NCBI RefSeq assembly: GCF_000429705.1
Contig: NZ_KE386942.1
Span: 141,241 to 205,240 of the forward strand
DNA length: 64,000 nt
Reading direction: 5' to 3'
DNA from: Alteribacter aurantiacus DSM 18675
Lineage (GTDB): Bacteria; Bacillota; Bacilli; Bacillales; Salisediminibacteriaceae
Shown in pieces: positions 16,273 through 25,358 of this stretch. The notes under the pieces were generated by a model, which was not told the DNA's origin, searched no databases, and saw nothing but the letters and a program-made list of their open reading frames with translations. Each line of letters starts with the position of its first letter. Position 1 is the stretch's first letter. The position numbers and the translations under genes are program-made.

Positions 16273-17220
16273 CTACTCGGACCCTCGTGTCATCGTTTTT
16301 ATAATGCTGTCCGCAAAACGATCGTACGTAAACTCCATGGCAATACGAACAACAGGGACATCCCCTTCCCACTGGGCTCTAGGTCTAAAATCGGCAATAC
16401 TTTGACCACGGGTGGCCGGATCGATCGACACGGTGACTGGCTTTTCAATAAAGTCAAACATGCTAGGTTCTACTAGGACCATTAACGCGACTACATCATG
16501 AAATGGAGCTGCCGCTTCTAGCCCTGGGACAAGACGTGAGTAAGCGTCCGCATAGTAAGTAAAGATCGGTTCAATCAGCTCTGTAAATGTATTAAAATCT
16601 TGTTCGGTCACTTCCTCAATCATTTCCTCAGTCACAAGGGCGTAATCTGTCACATTCAACGGCACAAGTGTGACCCTCTCTCCTCTTGTCATGACCAAAT
16701 TGGCAGCGATCGGATCGCCATAGAAGTTCGCCTCACTGAGAGACGACACATTCCCGGACGCTAAAAAAGCCCCACCCATGATGACGATTTGTTTCACTTT
16801 CTCCATCACTTCTCCTCCAAGAATAAACGCCATGGCAAGAGACGTGAGCCTTCCAACATCCACAATCGTAAGCTCCCCATCGTACCTTTCAATCACATCA
16901 AACAGATCGGTAAAGTTAAGTAATTCTCCTTTGATTTGATCAGGCGGTTCAATTGGACCAAGCCCGTCCTCTCCGTGAATTTCCGGATAAAATACGGCAA
17001 CTTCCCCAGACAAAGGGAACCTGGCACCAGAATAAATAGGAATGTCCTCTCGCCCCGCCAGACTCAACAAATATAAGGCATTGTTCGTTGCTTGTTCTTG
17101 ATCCACATTCCCGTACCCTGTCACAATCCCTACAAGATCAATATCAGGGTGCAAAAGAGCATACATAATCGCCACCGAATCATCAATTCCCGGATCGCAA
17201 AACAACAGGACTTTTTCCAT
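16273..17220 (-). CDS. inosine-uridine preferring nucleoside hydrolase family protein
   Basis: 315 residues, IU_nuc_hydro (PF01156), hydrolysing N-glycosidic bonds of ribonucleosides. The N-terminal calcium motif reads FCDPGIDD: D9, D13 and D14 match catalytic and metal-binding Asp residues, but the first Asp of the usual DxDPGxDD is Phe7. The C-terminal His-Asp pair is present (FHDVVALM), as are the GGAFLASGN and FYGDPIAAN segments. ATG at 17220 has a GGAGG site. Single gene, convergent with GNAT. Confidence 0.85.
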   Translation of the reverse strand: MEKVLLFCDPGIDDSVAIMYALLHPDIDLVGIVTGYGNVDQEQATNNALYLLSLAGREDIPIYSGARFPLSGEVAVFYPEIHGEDGLGPIEPPDQIKGELLNFTDLFDVIERYDGELTIVDVGRLTSLAMAFILGGEVMEKVKQIVIMGGAFLASGNVSSLSEANFYGDPIAANLVMTRGERVTLVPLNVTDYALVTEEMIEEVTEQDFNTFTELIEPIFTYYADAYSRLVPGLEAAAPFHDVVALMVLVEPSMFDFIEKPVTVSIDPATRGQSIADFRPRAQWEGDVPVVRIAMEFTYDRFADSIIKTMTRGSE

Positions 17221-17500
17221 CTGCTCTCCTCCCTTTCGTTTTATTAAAGTCACTCAAAAAAAGATAGAGTCCCTTCTTAACTTTATGTCTGGAAAGTCTT
17301 ACAGTGAACCAGATCTCGTCAAGACCGTACGAAGGGCTCGGTTTCGTGATTTTTACCCCTTTTTGTGTAAAAGTGCATCTTTTTCTCTTTTCACTTCTCT
17401 ATTGTCCGTGATATGTCTTCTTTTTTTGCGATACGTCCACTATTTTCAAACGTTTCTTCTTTCTATACTGACAGTAACAACCATATAGGAAGGTGAAAAT

Positions 17501-19165
17501 ATGAAAAAAACGGGAACGATCAAAAGTAAGCGTGGCACTGCTCTTGAAACAAAGGGGTGGATTCAAGAAGCTGCCCTCCGCATGTTATGCAACAACTTGG
17601 ATCCTGAAGTAGCCGAAAATCCAAGCGACCTTGTCGTCTACGGTGGCATCGGAAAAGCGGCCCGAAATTGGGAGTCCTTCCATGCCATCACCGACAGTCT
17701 TAAACAACTTGAAAATGATGAGACTCTCCTCGTCCAATCAGGCAAACCCGTTGCCGTTTTTCGTACTCATTCAAACGCCCCTCGTGTTCTCATTGCCAAC
17801 TCTAACCTGGTACCCGCTTGGGCCAATTGGGATCACTTTCATGAACTTGACCAAAAAGGACTAATGATGTACGGACAAATGACAGCTGGAAGCTGGATCT
17901 ATATCGGCAGTCAAGGGATCGTTCAAGGAACGTACGAAACGTTCGCTGAGCTTGCAAAGCAGCACTATAACGGTTCTTTAAAAGGAACGATCACTTTGAC
18001 TGCCGGGCTCGGAGGAATGGGTGGAGCTCAGCCACTTGCGGTGACTATGAATGAAGGCGTGTGCCTCGCCATTGAAGTGGATCCTTCTCGCATCGAGAAG
18101 CGTTTAGAAACAGGCTATCTCGACCAATCGACCGACTCATTGGATGAGGCACTTCGCTTGGCGAAACAATCAAAAACCCTGGGTGAGCCCCTCTCCATCG
18201 GCCTTCTCGGGAACGCGTCCGAACTTTTACCCGAAATGGTGAAACAAGGCTTCACCCCTGATGTCCTGACCGATCAAACGTCTGCTCACGATCCGTTAAA
18301 CGGCTACATCCCAGAAGATTTCACCTTGGAACAAGCAGCTTCTCTGCGCTCTCGAGATCCAAAAGCGTACACCGCTCTTGCAAAAGAGAGCATGGCGGAG
18401 CACGTCCGAGCCATGCTTGAGATGAAAGCTAAAGGGGCAATTACGTTTGATTACGGCAACAACATCAGACAAGTGGCTCATGACGAAGGGGTCACAGATG
18501 CCTTTTCCTTCCCGGGATTTGTACCTGCCTATATTCGCCCTCAATTTTGTGAAGGAAAAGGACCGTTTCGCTGGGTCGCTCTGTCCGGGGATCCTGAAGA
18601 CATTCGTAAAACCGACGACGTCATTTTAAAGGAATTTGCCTACAACGAGCACTTGTGCAACTGGATCCGCATGGCTCAGAAGAAAATTCAATTTCAAGGC
18701 CTTCCCTCCCGCATTTGTTGGCTCGGATACGGCGAACGAGCACGCTTTGGAAAAATCATTAACCAAATGGTCGCAAACGGCGAGCTGTCAGCCCCGATCG
18801 TAATCGGGCGCGATCACCTCGACTCCGGATCTGTTGCATCTCCGAACCGAGAAACAGAAGCGATGAAAGACGGAAGTGACGCGGTTGCAGACTGGCCGAT
18901 TTTAAATGCCTTGATCAATAGCGTCGGTGGAGCAAGCTGGGTGAGCGTCCACCACGGAGGCGGTGTAGGAATGGGGTACTCCCTTCATGCCGGCATGGTC
19001 ATCGTCGCCGATGGGACAAAGGAAGCGGAAGAACGTCTTGAGCGCGTTCTTACGACAGATCCAGGGATGGGCATCGTCCGTCACGCTGACGCGGGCTACA
19101 CTAAGGCCATCGATACGGCTCACGAAAAAGGAATCCACATTCCCATGCTTAAAAGAAGGCACTGA
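17501..19165 (+). CDS. hutU: urocanate hydratase
   Basis: 554 residues. Converts urocanate to imidazolone propionate with tightly bound NAD. The Rossmann-like segment TAGLGGMGGAQP and the active-site Cys region PQFCEGKGPFRW are both present, as is HHGGGVGMGYSLHAG near the C-terminus. Normal family length. First gene of hutU-hutI-hutG; a long hairpin overlaps its stop codon. Confidence 0.95.
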   Translation: MKKTGTIKSKRGTALETKGWIQEAALRMLCNNLDPEVAENPSDLVVYGGIGKAARNWESFHAITDSLKQLENDETLLVQSGKPVAVFRTHSNAPRVLIANSNLVPAWANWDHFHELDQKGLMMYGQMTAGSWIYIGSQGIVQGTYETFAELAKQHYNGSLKGTITLTAGLGGMGGAQPLAVTMNEGVCLAIEVDPSRIEKRLETGYLDQSTDSLDEALRLAKQSKTLGEPLSIGLLGNASELLPEMVKQGFTPDVLTDQTSAHDPLNGYIPEDFTLEQAASLRSRDPKAYTALAKESMAEHVRAMLEMKAKGAITFDYGNNIRQVAHDEGVTDAFSFPGFVPAYIRPQFCEGKGPFRWVALSGDPEDIRKTDDVILKEFAYNEHLCNWIRMAQKKIQFQGLPSRICWLGYGERARFGKIINQMVANGELSAPIVIGRDHLDSGSVASPNRETEAMKDGSDAVADWPILNALINSVGGASWVSVHHGGGVGMGYSLHAGMVIVADGTKEAEERLERVLTTDPGMGIVRHADAGYTKAIDTAHEKGIHIPMLKRRH

Positions 19166-19200
19166 AAAAGTTCGATCTTCAACTTTTTCAATGCCTTCTT
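19153..19200 (+). terminator. hairpin between hutU and hutI
   Basis: A 20-bp stem with one mismatch (19153-19172 with 19181-19200) around an 8-base loop, covering the hutU stop. No good T-run follows, so processing or attenuation inside the operon is more likely than termination. It shares the TGAAAAAGTTCGA core with the lytS-lytT hairpin. Confidence 0.6.
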
Positions 19201-19220
19201 AAAAAGAAAGGAGAATCGCA

Positions 19221-20492
19221 ATGAGCTACACATTTATCAAACATGCCAGTGAATTACTTACAGTTAAAGGACATTCCGAACACCCCGCCACAAAAGATGC
19301 CATGAACAACCTTCACATCATTGAAGACGGTGCGGTCCTCATCAAAGATGACCAAATTGTAGATGTGGGCTCGACCGAGAAACTCGAACGGCAGTACGCC
19401 GACCTTCTTGATCACGCTAGTGTCATCGACGCGAAAAACAAAGTCGTGGCACCTGGTCTTGTGGACCCACATACTCACCTCGTATTTGCGGGAAGTCGGG
19501 AAAATGAATACAACTTGCGACTTCAAGGGGCCAAGTACATGGACATCATGGCCAAAGGGGGCGGTATTCACGCTACTACTCGATCGACACGCCTTGCATC
19601 AGCTGAGCAATTATACGCAGAAAGCCGCCCACGTCTAGATTCCTTTTTAAAACACGGGGTCACTACCGTCGAAGCAAAGAGCGGATATGGCATGGAATGG
19701 GAAGTAGAGCGAAGGCAAATGGAAGTGGCTCATCAGTTGAACGCTGATCATCCGATCGACATTGTGAGTACGTTTATGGGTGCCCATGTGATACCAGAAG
19801 AGGATAAAGCTCATCCAGACCGGTTTGTGGATGAGTTAATTGAAGAGATGATTCCACGAACAGCCGAGCTTGGCCTTGCGGAATTCAACGATGTGTTTTG
19901 TGAGCGAGGCGTCTATACCCCTGAGCAGTCGCTTCGAATTTTGGAAGCGGGAAAGAAACACGGACTCGTCCCGAAAATCCACGCTGATGAGATCGAACCT
20001 TACGGAGGAGCTGAAATTGCCGCAGAAGTGGACGCCGTTTCTGCCGATCACCTCTTAAAGGTATCTGACCGGGGACTTAGCATGATGGCTCATAAAGGGG
20101 TCGTAGGGGTCCTTCTTCCCGGAACAGCCTTCTTTCTCATGACTGAGGCTGCCAATGGGCGGAAGATGATTGATGCGGGCGTTCCGGTTGCCCTCTCTAC
20201 CGACCGTAATCCCGGGTCCTCTCCAAGTACGTCCATGCCTTTCATGATCAACTTGGCGAGCCTTACGATGGGCATGACACCTGCCGAAGCGATCGTGGGA
20301 GCCACCATTAACGCTGCCCACGCGATCAAACGGGCGGATCGAATAGGAAGCATTGAAGCTGGAAAAAAAGCGGATCTCGTCATCTGGGACATCCCGAATC
20401 ACATGCAGTTTACTTATTTGTACGGCGTAAACCATACAGAAACTGTGATAAAAAACGGCCGTGTGGTTGTGGATAAGGGGGTTCTCGTGTGA
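19221..20492 (+). CDS. hutI: imidazolonepropionase
   Basis: 423 residues, amidohydrolase superfamily. Hydrolyses imidazolone propionate to N-formimidoyl-L-glutamate. The metal-binding HTH in VDPHTHLVFAGSREN, the substrate residues in GGGIHATTRSTR, and HADEIEPYGGAE and STDRNPGSSPS are all as in the family. AAAGGAG site at the start; overlaps hutG by 4 nt. Confidence 0.95.
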   Translation: MSYTFIKHASELLTVKGHSEHPATKDAMNNLHIIEDGAVLIKDDQIVDVGSTEKLERQYADLLDHASVIDAKNKVVAPGLVDPHTHLVFAGSRENEYNLRLQGAKYMDIMAKGGGIHATTRSTRLASAEQLYAESRPRLDSFLKHGVTTVEAKSGYGMEWEVERRQMEVAHQLNADHPIDIVSTFMGAHVIPEEDKAHPDRFVDELIEEMIPRTAELGLAEFNDVFCERGVYTPEQSLRILEAGKKHGLVPKIHADEIEPYGGAEIAAEVDAVSADHLLKVSDRGLSMMAHKGVVGVLLPGTAFFLMTEAANGRKMIDAGVPVALSTDRNPGSSPSTSMPFMINLASLTMGMTPAEAIVGATINAAHAIKRADRIGSIEAGKKADLVIWDIPNHMQFTYLYGVNHTETVIKNGRVVVDKGVLV

Positions 20493-21460
20493 ACGGGCAT
20501 TACGAAGGGCTTGAACCTCCACCGTTTATATGGAATCAGGTAAGAGACCGACCAGAAAAAGTTCACGAATGGATTCGACCGGTTAGTGGAAAAAAAACGG
20601 AGGATGCAGACGCGGTTCTTTACGGCGTTCCTCTCTCCCGCTCCTCAATCAGTGCATCGGCCGCCTCTCTATTCCCGGAAGCGTGCCGTCGGGCATGGCG
20701 GGGTTTTACGACATACAACATAGACGAAGATGTGGATGTAAACCGACTCACGGTGTATGATTTAGGGGATGTCAAACAACATGTAACGGACATCTCAAGG
20801 TGCCACAAAAACATTACCTCGGCAGCCAAGTCCGTGGCAGAAACACATCCTTCAAGTGTGGCTGTTGCGATCGGGGGCGATCACTCGATTACGGCCATGA
20901 TTGTCAAAGGAATCAAAGCGGCGTCACCGGAACTCTCAATTGGAATCGTTCAACTGGATACTCACTTTGACTTAAGAGATATGAAGGAGCTAGGTCCTGC
21001 GAACGGTACTCCGATACGAAACATCATTGAATCAGGGCTTGTAAAAGGAGAGCACATTCATACGATCGGCTTGCACGGCTTCTACAACACACCTGATTTA
21101 AAGAAATACGCTGATACAAACGGCATCCACTACACGACGCTTAAACAGGCCCGTAAAAACGGCGTTGCAGAAACGGTGGCAAAAGCGCTGAAGGACTTGA
21201 GTGAACGCGTGGATCGTGTTTATTTTACCTGCGACATGGATGTGTTGGATATGGCCTATGCGCCGGGGGTTCCGGCGTCGACACCGGGAGGGATGCGGAC
21301 GGATGAGCTGTTTGACTCGGCGCTAGTGTGCGGACAGAATCCGAACGTGATGGCGATGGATATTGTGTGCTTGGATCCTGACAAGGACGTGAGTGGAATG
21401 ACGGTCAAGGCTGGAACGCACGTGATGATGTCGTTTTTGACGGGGGTTGCGATGAGGTAA
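20489..21460 (+). CDS. hutG: formimidoylglutamase (arginase fold)
   Basis: 323 residues. Hydrolyses N-formimidoyl-L-glutamate to glutamate and formamide using a binuclear Mn centre. Ureohydrolase motifs: GGDHSI, DTHFDLR (Thr in place of the usual Ala of DAHxD) and CDMDVLDMAYAPG. GTG start overlapping the hutI stop, so translation is coupled. Last gene of the operon, followed by a strong terminator. No histidine permease (hutM) follows. Confidence 0.9.
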   Translation: MNGHYEGLEPPPFIWNQVRDRPEKVHEWIRPVSGKKTEDADAVLYGVPLSRSSISASAASLFPEACRRAWRGFTTYNIDEDVDVNRLTVYDLGDVKQHVTDISRCHKNITSAAKSVAETHPSSVAVAIGGDHSITAMIVKGIKAASPELSIGIVQLDTHFDLRDMKELGPANGTPIRNIIESGLVKGEHIHTIGLHGFYNTPDLKKYADTNGIHYTTLKQARKNGVAETVAKALKDLSERVDRVYFTCDMDVLDMAYAPGVPASTPGGMRTDELFDSALVCGQNPNVMAMDIVCLDPDKDVSGMTVKAGTHVMMSFLTGVAMR

Positions 21461-21474
21461 AAGTTGTTTGCGAA

Positions 21475-21514
21475 GATCCCCGGTTCATTGTGGACCGGGG
21501 TCTTTTTAGCCTGT
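21475..21514 (+). terminator. terminator of hutUIG
   Basis: GA.CCCCGGT pairs with ACCGGGGTC, followed by a five-T run, 15 nt after the hutG stop. Confidence 0.85.
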
Positions 21515-21545
21515 CTTTCTTCACATGCTTACATATCTATTCAGC

Positions 21546-22334
21546 CTAGAATTGCACACTAAATCTTCCAATCCTATGAACCCCTGTTCCGAATCTAATC
21601 AACTCGTACTTTTTGAGATAAGTCGTTAGTTCTTTTACCTCATCCAAGATATCCGAGTCTAGTCCGATAGAATTGTGTCCTCCGTATATTTTTTTTACTT
21701 CTGTGAGATTGGCCATTCTATCAAGGGAGCGGACCAAGTCTTCCGGGCTTGTACTTGGAAAAAAGGCATAGATTGGCGTTTCATCATAGATGAGATCTCC
21801 TGAAAATAAATATCCTTTTTTCATGTCAAAGATCGCCACATGACCAGGGGAATGGCCTGGCGTATGATAGATTTGAAGATTTCTATTTCCCAGATCCAGG
21901 GTATCCATGTCTTTTAGTATACCTTTAGGTTTTCCTTGATAAGGTCGGTACGTTTTAGGGTTGAAAGTAGGGGGAGTGGGGAGCGTGATGTCTCTGGCCA
22001 CATCATTTCTTATTTGCTCAATCGGTAGCCCTTTAATTCCATTTACAAGCCACCCTTCTTCCTGTTCGTGAACGAAAATGTCGGCATACTTTCCATGACT
22101 GCCAATGTGATCCCAATGAACATGGGTTGTAAGGACCGTAATCGGCAGTGACGTGAGCTGGTCCGTAATTCTTCTTATATTGTCAATGCCAAGACCAGTA
22201 TCGATAAGAGCTGCCTTATCCCTCCCAATCAAAAGATAGGAATGGACTTTTTCCCAATGACCAAATTCACTGATAGCATAGGTTGCTTCATCAATTTGAG
22301 TAACTGTAAACCAGTCGTCTTTTATAAAGCTCAT
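21546..22334 (-). CDS. metallo-beta-lactamase fold hydrolase
   Basis: 262 residues, Lactamase_B fold (PF00753). The zinc motif HVHWDH is preceded by the usual LIDTGLG strand, with further ligands in TPGHSPGHV and FSGDLIYD. Likely a cytosolic hydrolase of the glyoxalase II-like or lactonase-like group; the substrate is unknown. ATG at 22334 has an AGGAGG site. Transcribed after the small membrane gene upstream, perhaps in one unit. Confidence 0.85.
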   Translation of the reverse strand: MSFIKDDWFTVTQIDEATYAISEFGHWEKVHSYLLIGRDKAALIDTGLGIDNIRRITDQLTSLPITVLTTHVHWDHIGSHGKYADIFVHEQEEGWLVNGIKGLPIEQIRNDVARDITLPTPPTFNPKTYRPYQGKPKGILKDMDTLDLGNRNLQIYHTPGHSPGHVAIFDMKKGYLFSGDLIYDETPIYAFFPSTSPEDLVRSLDRMANLTEVKKIYGGHNSIGLDSDILDEVKELTTYLKKYELIRFGTGVHRIGRFSVQF

Positions 22335-22369
22335 GATGATTCCTCCTAACATCTATTTGCTTAGCATGG

Positions 22370-22681
22370 CTATTCCATATCCGGATATAGCCAAGGGATT
22401 TCCGGTGGGATCCCTGCCTCTGGCAAAAGAAAGGCAAAGACAAACCACGCTCCCATAAGAAGGCCTACTGCCGTAACCCAACCGGACATGGTCAGGCGGT
22501 GACGTGAAGACAGGCCAATGATTCCAAGGGTTGTCGTAAGGATCGCCGTTACCATCATGGAGATGCCAAATTGATAGGCTGTGAGCGCTGTTCGTTCAAT
22601 TAAAAAAAGAAAATCCACGGAGATGGTGAACAGTAGATAAGTCATTTGAATAAGTAGTCCCACAGGTGCTGCGTGTTTCAC
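22370..22681 (-). CDS. small membrane protein of unknown function
   Basis: 103 residues from a GTG at 22681 with an AAAGGTG site; the frame is open further upstream. Three to four hydrophobic spans (LLIQMTYLLFTISVDFLFLI, FGISMMVTAILTTTLGIIGL, GLLMGAWFVFAFLLP). No family recognised. Lies 35 nt upstream of the MBL hydrolase on the same strand. Confidence 0.6.
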   Translation of the reverse strand: MKHAAPVGLLIQMTYLLFTISVDFLFLIERTALTAYQFGISMMVTAILTTTLGIIGLSSRHRLTMSGWVTAVGLLMGAWFVFAFLLPEAGIPPEIPWLYPDME

Positions 22682-22941
22682 TGTGAAGTCACACCTTTCT
22701 AGCATTTTATGTATGTAGACAAGAGCTTCCTTGCATAAACAGGTTGCATGATCCTCCTCCACGTAAAGAAGGAGTAAGCCAATTCTACTTTAACATAAAC
22801 TACCAGAAATAAGACTAGTTGTTTTCCTTTATTTTTCTCTTACATAACCTGCACTGAAACTCTCGAATTCACTATTCATTGGCACGTAAAAAGAATCTGA
22901 GGTAATCGCATATTTTCTAGTAAATTAAGCGTTTTGTCTAT

Positions 22942-22968
22942 ACCTTTTCATCCTATTTTCATAGACTA
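22942..22968 (+). promoter_or_regulatory. sigma-K-type promoter of the CotW-like gene
   Basis: AC at 22942-22943, a 16-bp spacer, then CATAGACTA at 22960-22968. This fits the sigma-K consensus AC-N16/17-CATANNNTA exactly and lies 37 bp before the start codon. The rest of the 324-bp gap shows nothing clear. Confidence 0.75.
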
Positions 22969-23005
22969 TCACGTAACCATAATTATTTAAGAAAGGAGGG
23001 ATCCT

Positions 23006-23299
23006 ATGGAATTCAACAAAAAACTATTAGAAATGTTAGTAGAAAGCACTTTTCAGAAACACGATGTAAAGAAAGCCCAATCAAAACTTACTAAGAAGCA
23101 AAAAGAAAGACTACGCTCCATCGTAAAAGAAATGGAACAAGAAGTAAAAGCTTTCGTTGATAAAACGGAGAAAAAAGATGGTTCCCCTACTATTAATCAA
23201 AAACCTGCTGCACGTCCTACTAGAAACGCTCCAACCTCTCGCCAAAAGTCAGAAAATAAACCCTATCTATCAAATAAAATAAATAGAAAAAATAGATAG
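23006..23299 (+). CDS. CotW-like spore coat protein
   Basis: 97 residues, very basic, with many Lys. The stretch from LLEMLVESTFQKHDVKKAQSKL to IVKEMEQEVKAFVD resembles B. subtilis CotW, an insoluble-fraction coat protein whose gene lies in the cotVWXYZ cluster. The C-terminus is a low-complexity tail rich in Lys, Asn, Pro and Arg. It is followed by a CotX-like gene, as in that cluster, and has a sigma-K promoter. Expected in the mother cell, crust or outer coat. Confidence 0.65.
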   Translation: MEFNKKLLEMLVESTFQKHDVKKAQSKLTKKQKERLRSIVKEMEQEVKAFVDKTEKKDGSPTINQKPAARPTRNAPTSRQKSENKPYLSNKINRKNR

Positions 23300-23321
23300 A
23301 GTTACTGGATAGTTTGTCCAA

Positions 23322-23348
23322 ACAAAAAGAAAGATTCCTCATATTCTA
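23322..23348 (+). promoter_or_regulatory. sigma-K-type promoter of the CotX-like gene
   Basis: AC at 23322-23323, a 16-bp spacer, then CATATTCTA at 23340-23348: a full match to AC-N16-CATANNNTA, 24 bp before the start codon. Confidence 0.75.
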
Positions 23349-23371
23349 GTATTGAAAGGAGGTGAAAGAAT

Positions 23372-23818
23372 ATGTTCTTTTCTAACAAACATGATGGATG
23401 TGGCTGGAACGCTTTGAGCGGGGCAAAACATCCATTACACGGTTGTGAAAGTGATAGCAATGACACCACATTCCAAAATAAATCACTTCAGTTATCTGAA
23501 GAGCTAATCATTGTACGAAACTCTTGTGATGTTAACGTTACAACGACCGATACGAAAGCAGCTATTAACCTTCAGGCTGCCCTACAAGCAGCGATCGTCA
23601 TCTTGATCAGCATCTCTATCGCTGACTCGGATCGTGCTGAGAGCATTACAAGCGATTTAATGCAGTCTGTTAAGTCAAAGCAGATTTCTTATCAAAAAGT
23701 TATCGTTGAAGATTCCAAAGATGTGAATATCACATCTACAGACACTCAACTCCTCATCAACATTCAGCTTCTCATCCAACTTCTCATCCTCGTCTCTGCC
23801 CAGTTAAACATTTTCTAA
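23372..23818 (+). CDS. CotX/CotV-type spore coat protein
   Basis: 148 residues with two copies of the Spore coat X/V domain (PF07552), each with the pattern IVxxSxDVxxTxTxxxxxxxL: one at about 50-80, one at about 110-145. Between them lies a hydrophobic Leu/Ile/Ala region. CotX is a main component of the B. subtilis spore crust. Strong AAAGGAGGTG site, sigma-K promoter, and a CotW-like gene just upstream; this pair is a reduced form of the cotVWXYZ cluster. Confidence 0.85.
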   Translation: MFFSNKHDGCGWNALSGAKHPLHGCESDSNDTTFQNKSLQLSEELIIVRNSCDVNVTTTDTKAAINLQAALQAAIVILISISIADSDRAESITSDLMQSVKSKQISYQKVIVEDSKDVNITSTDTQLLINIQLLIQLLILVSAQLNIF

Positions 23819-23825
23819 ACTAAAT

Positions 23826-23876
23826 ACCTTCTCAAGCCGGAGGGAGCAATGAGCCTACGCTTGGGAAGGTTTTTTT
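23826..23876 (+). terminator. terminator of the cot genes
   Basis: ACCTTCTCAAG (23826-23836) pairs with CTTGGGAAGGT (23860-23870), followed by a seven-T run. Confidence 0.85.
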
Positions 23877-24023
23877 ACATAGAATCAACTTTCTCACCAC
23901 CTATCTTCCTTTAAGTTCATGTAGAGATCATTAACAAATGCACCCCAAATGTATAAGTGGTATTCTGACGGGCTCACGCAACATATCTTCTTTAGAAGCT
24001 ACTATACTCTTTAGGAGGTCATT

Positions 24024-25085
24024 ATGCCCTACTTGTTTGTAAGGCCCTACCTCACTACCCGTGGGCTTGTGCCAGAAAATCAGGAAAGCCCAATTCATTT
24101 TATTGAATCTGGAATAACATCTGCCCGCAATCACTTTAAAAGAAATCATTTTGCCTATCCCTCCCTTGCCTCATTTAACTATTGGATTCCAATCCGAGGA
24201 AATGTGAAGACACCACTGTGGCTGTCTCTGCAACAATTATACGCTTTACCCTTTATCACTGTTTCTACATTACTGGAGTGCGCCGGTAATAAACGGAGCC
24301 TTTTTGAGCCGGAGGTTTTTGGTGAACAGTGGGGAAAAGGAGCAATGAGCCAAGGTAACTGGCAAGGCGTTCAACTGAGGACACTTCTTACTATGGCAGG
24401 CATTCAAGAAGGCTCTGTTGAAGTTGTCGTCGAAGGATATGACAAAGGTAAAAGAGCAAATTCAGACGAACCTGTTTCGTATAAGAGGAGCCTGCCCCTT
24501 GAGAAAGCGATGCACACCGATACGCTGATTGCCTATGCATACAACGACAAACCGATCCCTTTTAGACACGGTTTTCCTCTAAGGTTGATTGTACCAGGCT
24601 GGTATGGAATGGCCTCGGTAAAGTGGATTAAACAAATTGAAGTCTCCGATAAGCATTATCGAGGCCCTTTCCAAGCAGAAGATTATGTATATTATCCGGA
24701 AAAAGACAGTGATAAAGGCTCCTTTCCGGTAAGGGTAATAAATGTGAACAGTTCGATCCTTCGTCCAACAGATAGAGATCTCCTTTCAAGAGGAACCCAT
24801 GTTATTGAAGGCATCGCCTGGAGCGGAAGTGATGAAATAGTGAAAGTTGAGATCAGTGTCGATAATGGAGTCTCATGGACAGAAGCCGACCTAAATCATG
24901 TCGGTGAAGGCAACTACCACTGGAAGCGCTGGTTTTACGAATGGGAGGTATCCAAGCCAGGCGAGTACACTATTCTTAGCAAATCAACAGACGAATCAGG
25001 TCAGGTACAGCCTACCAAATCCTTTTGGAATCGGAAAGGGTACGGGTATAATGCCGTCGATAAAATAAATGTGAAGATCGAATAG
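24024..25085 (+). CDS. sulfite oxidase-family molybdopterin enzyme with dimerisation domain
   Basis: 353 residues. The oxidoreductase molybdopterin domain (about 20-215) holds the molybdenum-ligating Cys in LLECAGNKRS, and the Mo-co dimerisation Ig-like domain (PF03404) follows at about 235-350 with GIAWSGSDEIVKVEISVDNG. This is the two-domain SorA/eukaryotic sulfite oxidase form. No signal peptide or heme domain is seen, so it appears cytosolic and its electron acceptor is unknown. TAGGAGG site. Single gene in a spore-gene neighbourhood. Confidence 0.85.
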   Translation: MPYLFVRPYLTTRGLVPENQESPIHFIESGITSARNHFKRNHFAYPSLASFNYWIPIRGNVKTPLWLSLQQLYALPFITVSTLLECAGNKRSLFEPEVFGEQWGKGAMSQGNWQGVQLRTLLTMAGIQEGSVEVVVEGYDKGKRANSDEPVSYKRSLPLEKAMHTDTLIAYAYNDKPIPFRHGFPLRLIVPGWYGMASVKWIKQIEVSDKHYRGPFQAEDYVYYPEKDSDKGSFPVRVINVNSSILRPTDRDLLSRGTHVIEGIAWSGSDEIVKVEISVDNGVSWTEADLNHVGEGNYHWKRWFYEWEVSKPGEYTILSKSTDESGQVQPTKSFWNRKGYGYNAVDKINVKIE

Positions 25086-25358
25086 GATGAGGCATTGAGC
25101 AATTTCAGTGCCTCCTTGGGGAAGTTTCAGTCAATAGGACAGCAGACACCTTCGGATTTTCACCTTAAGCAATACAAGCTAGACTTTTCATATGATATTA
25201 ATATCATTTCCCTCTTCCTAACCACAAAAGTACAAACGACCTCCGTCCAACCTACCAGTTTTGCCAACAGAAAAGGAAGAACTTCTCATGCTAAAACCTT
25301 TCGACTCCCTCACAATTAATTTATAGAATATTTAGATAATATATTCAGGAGGTTCGTC

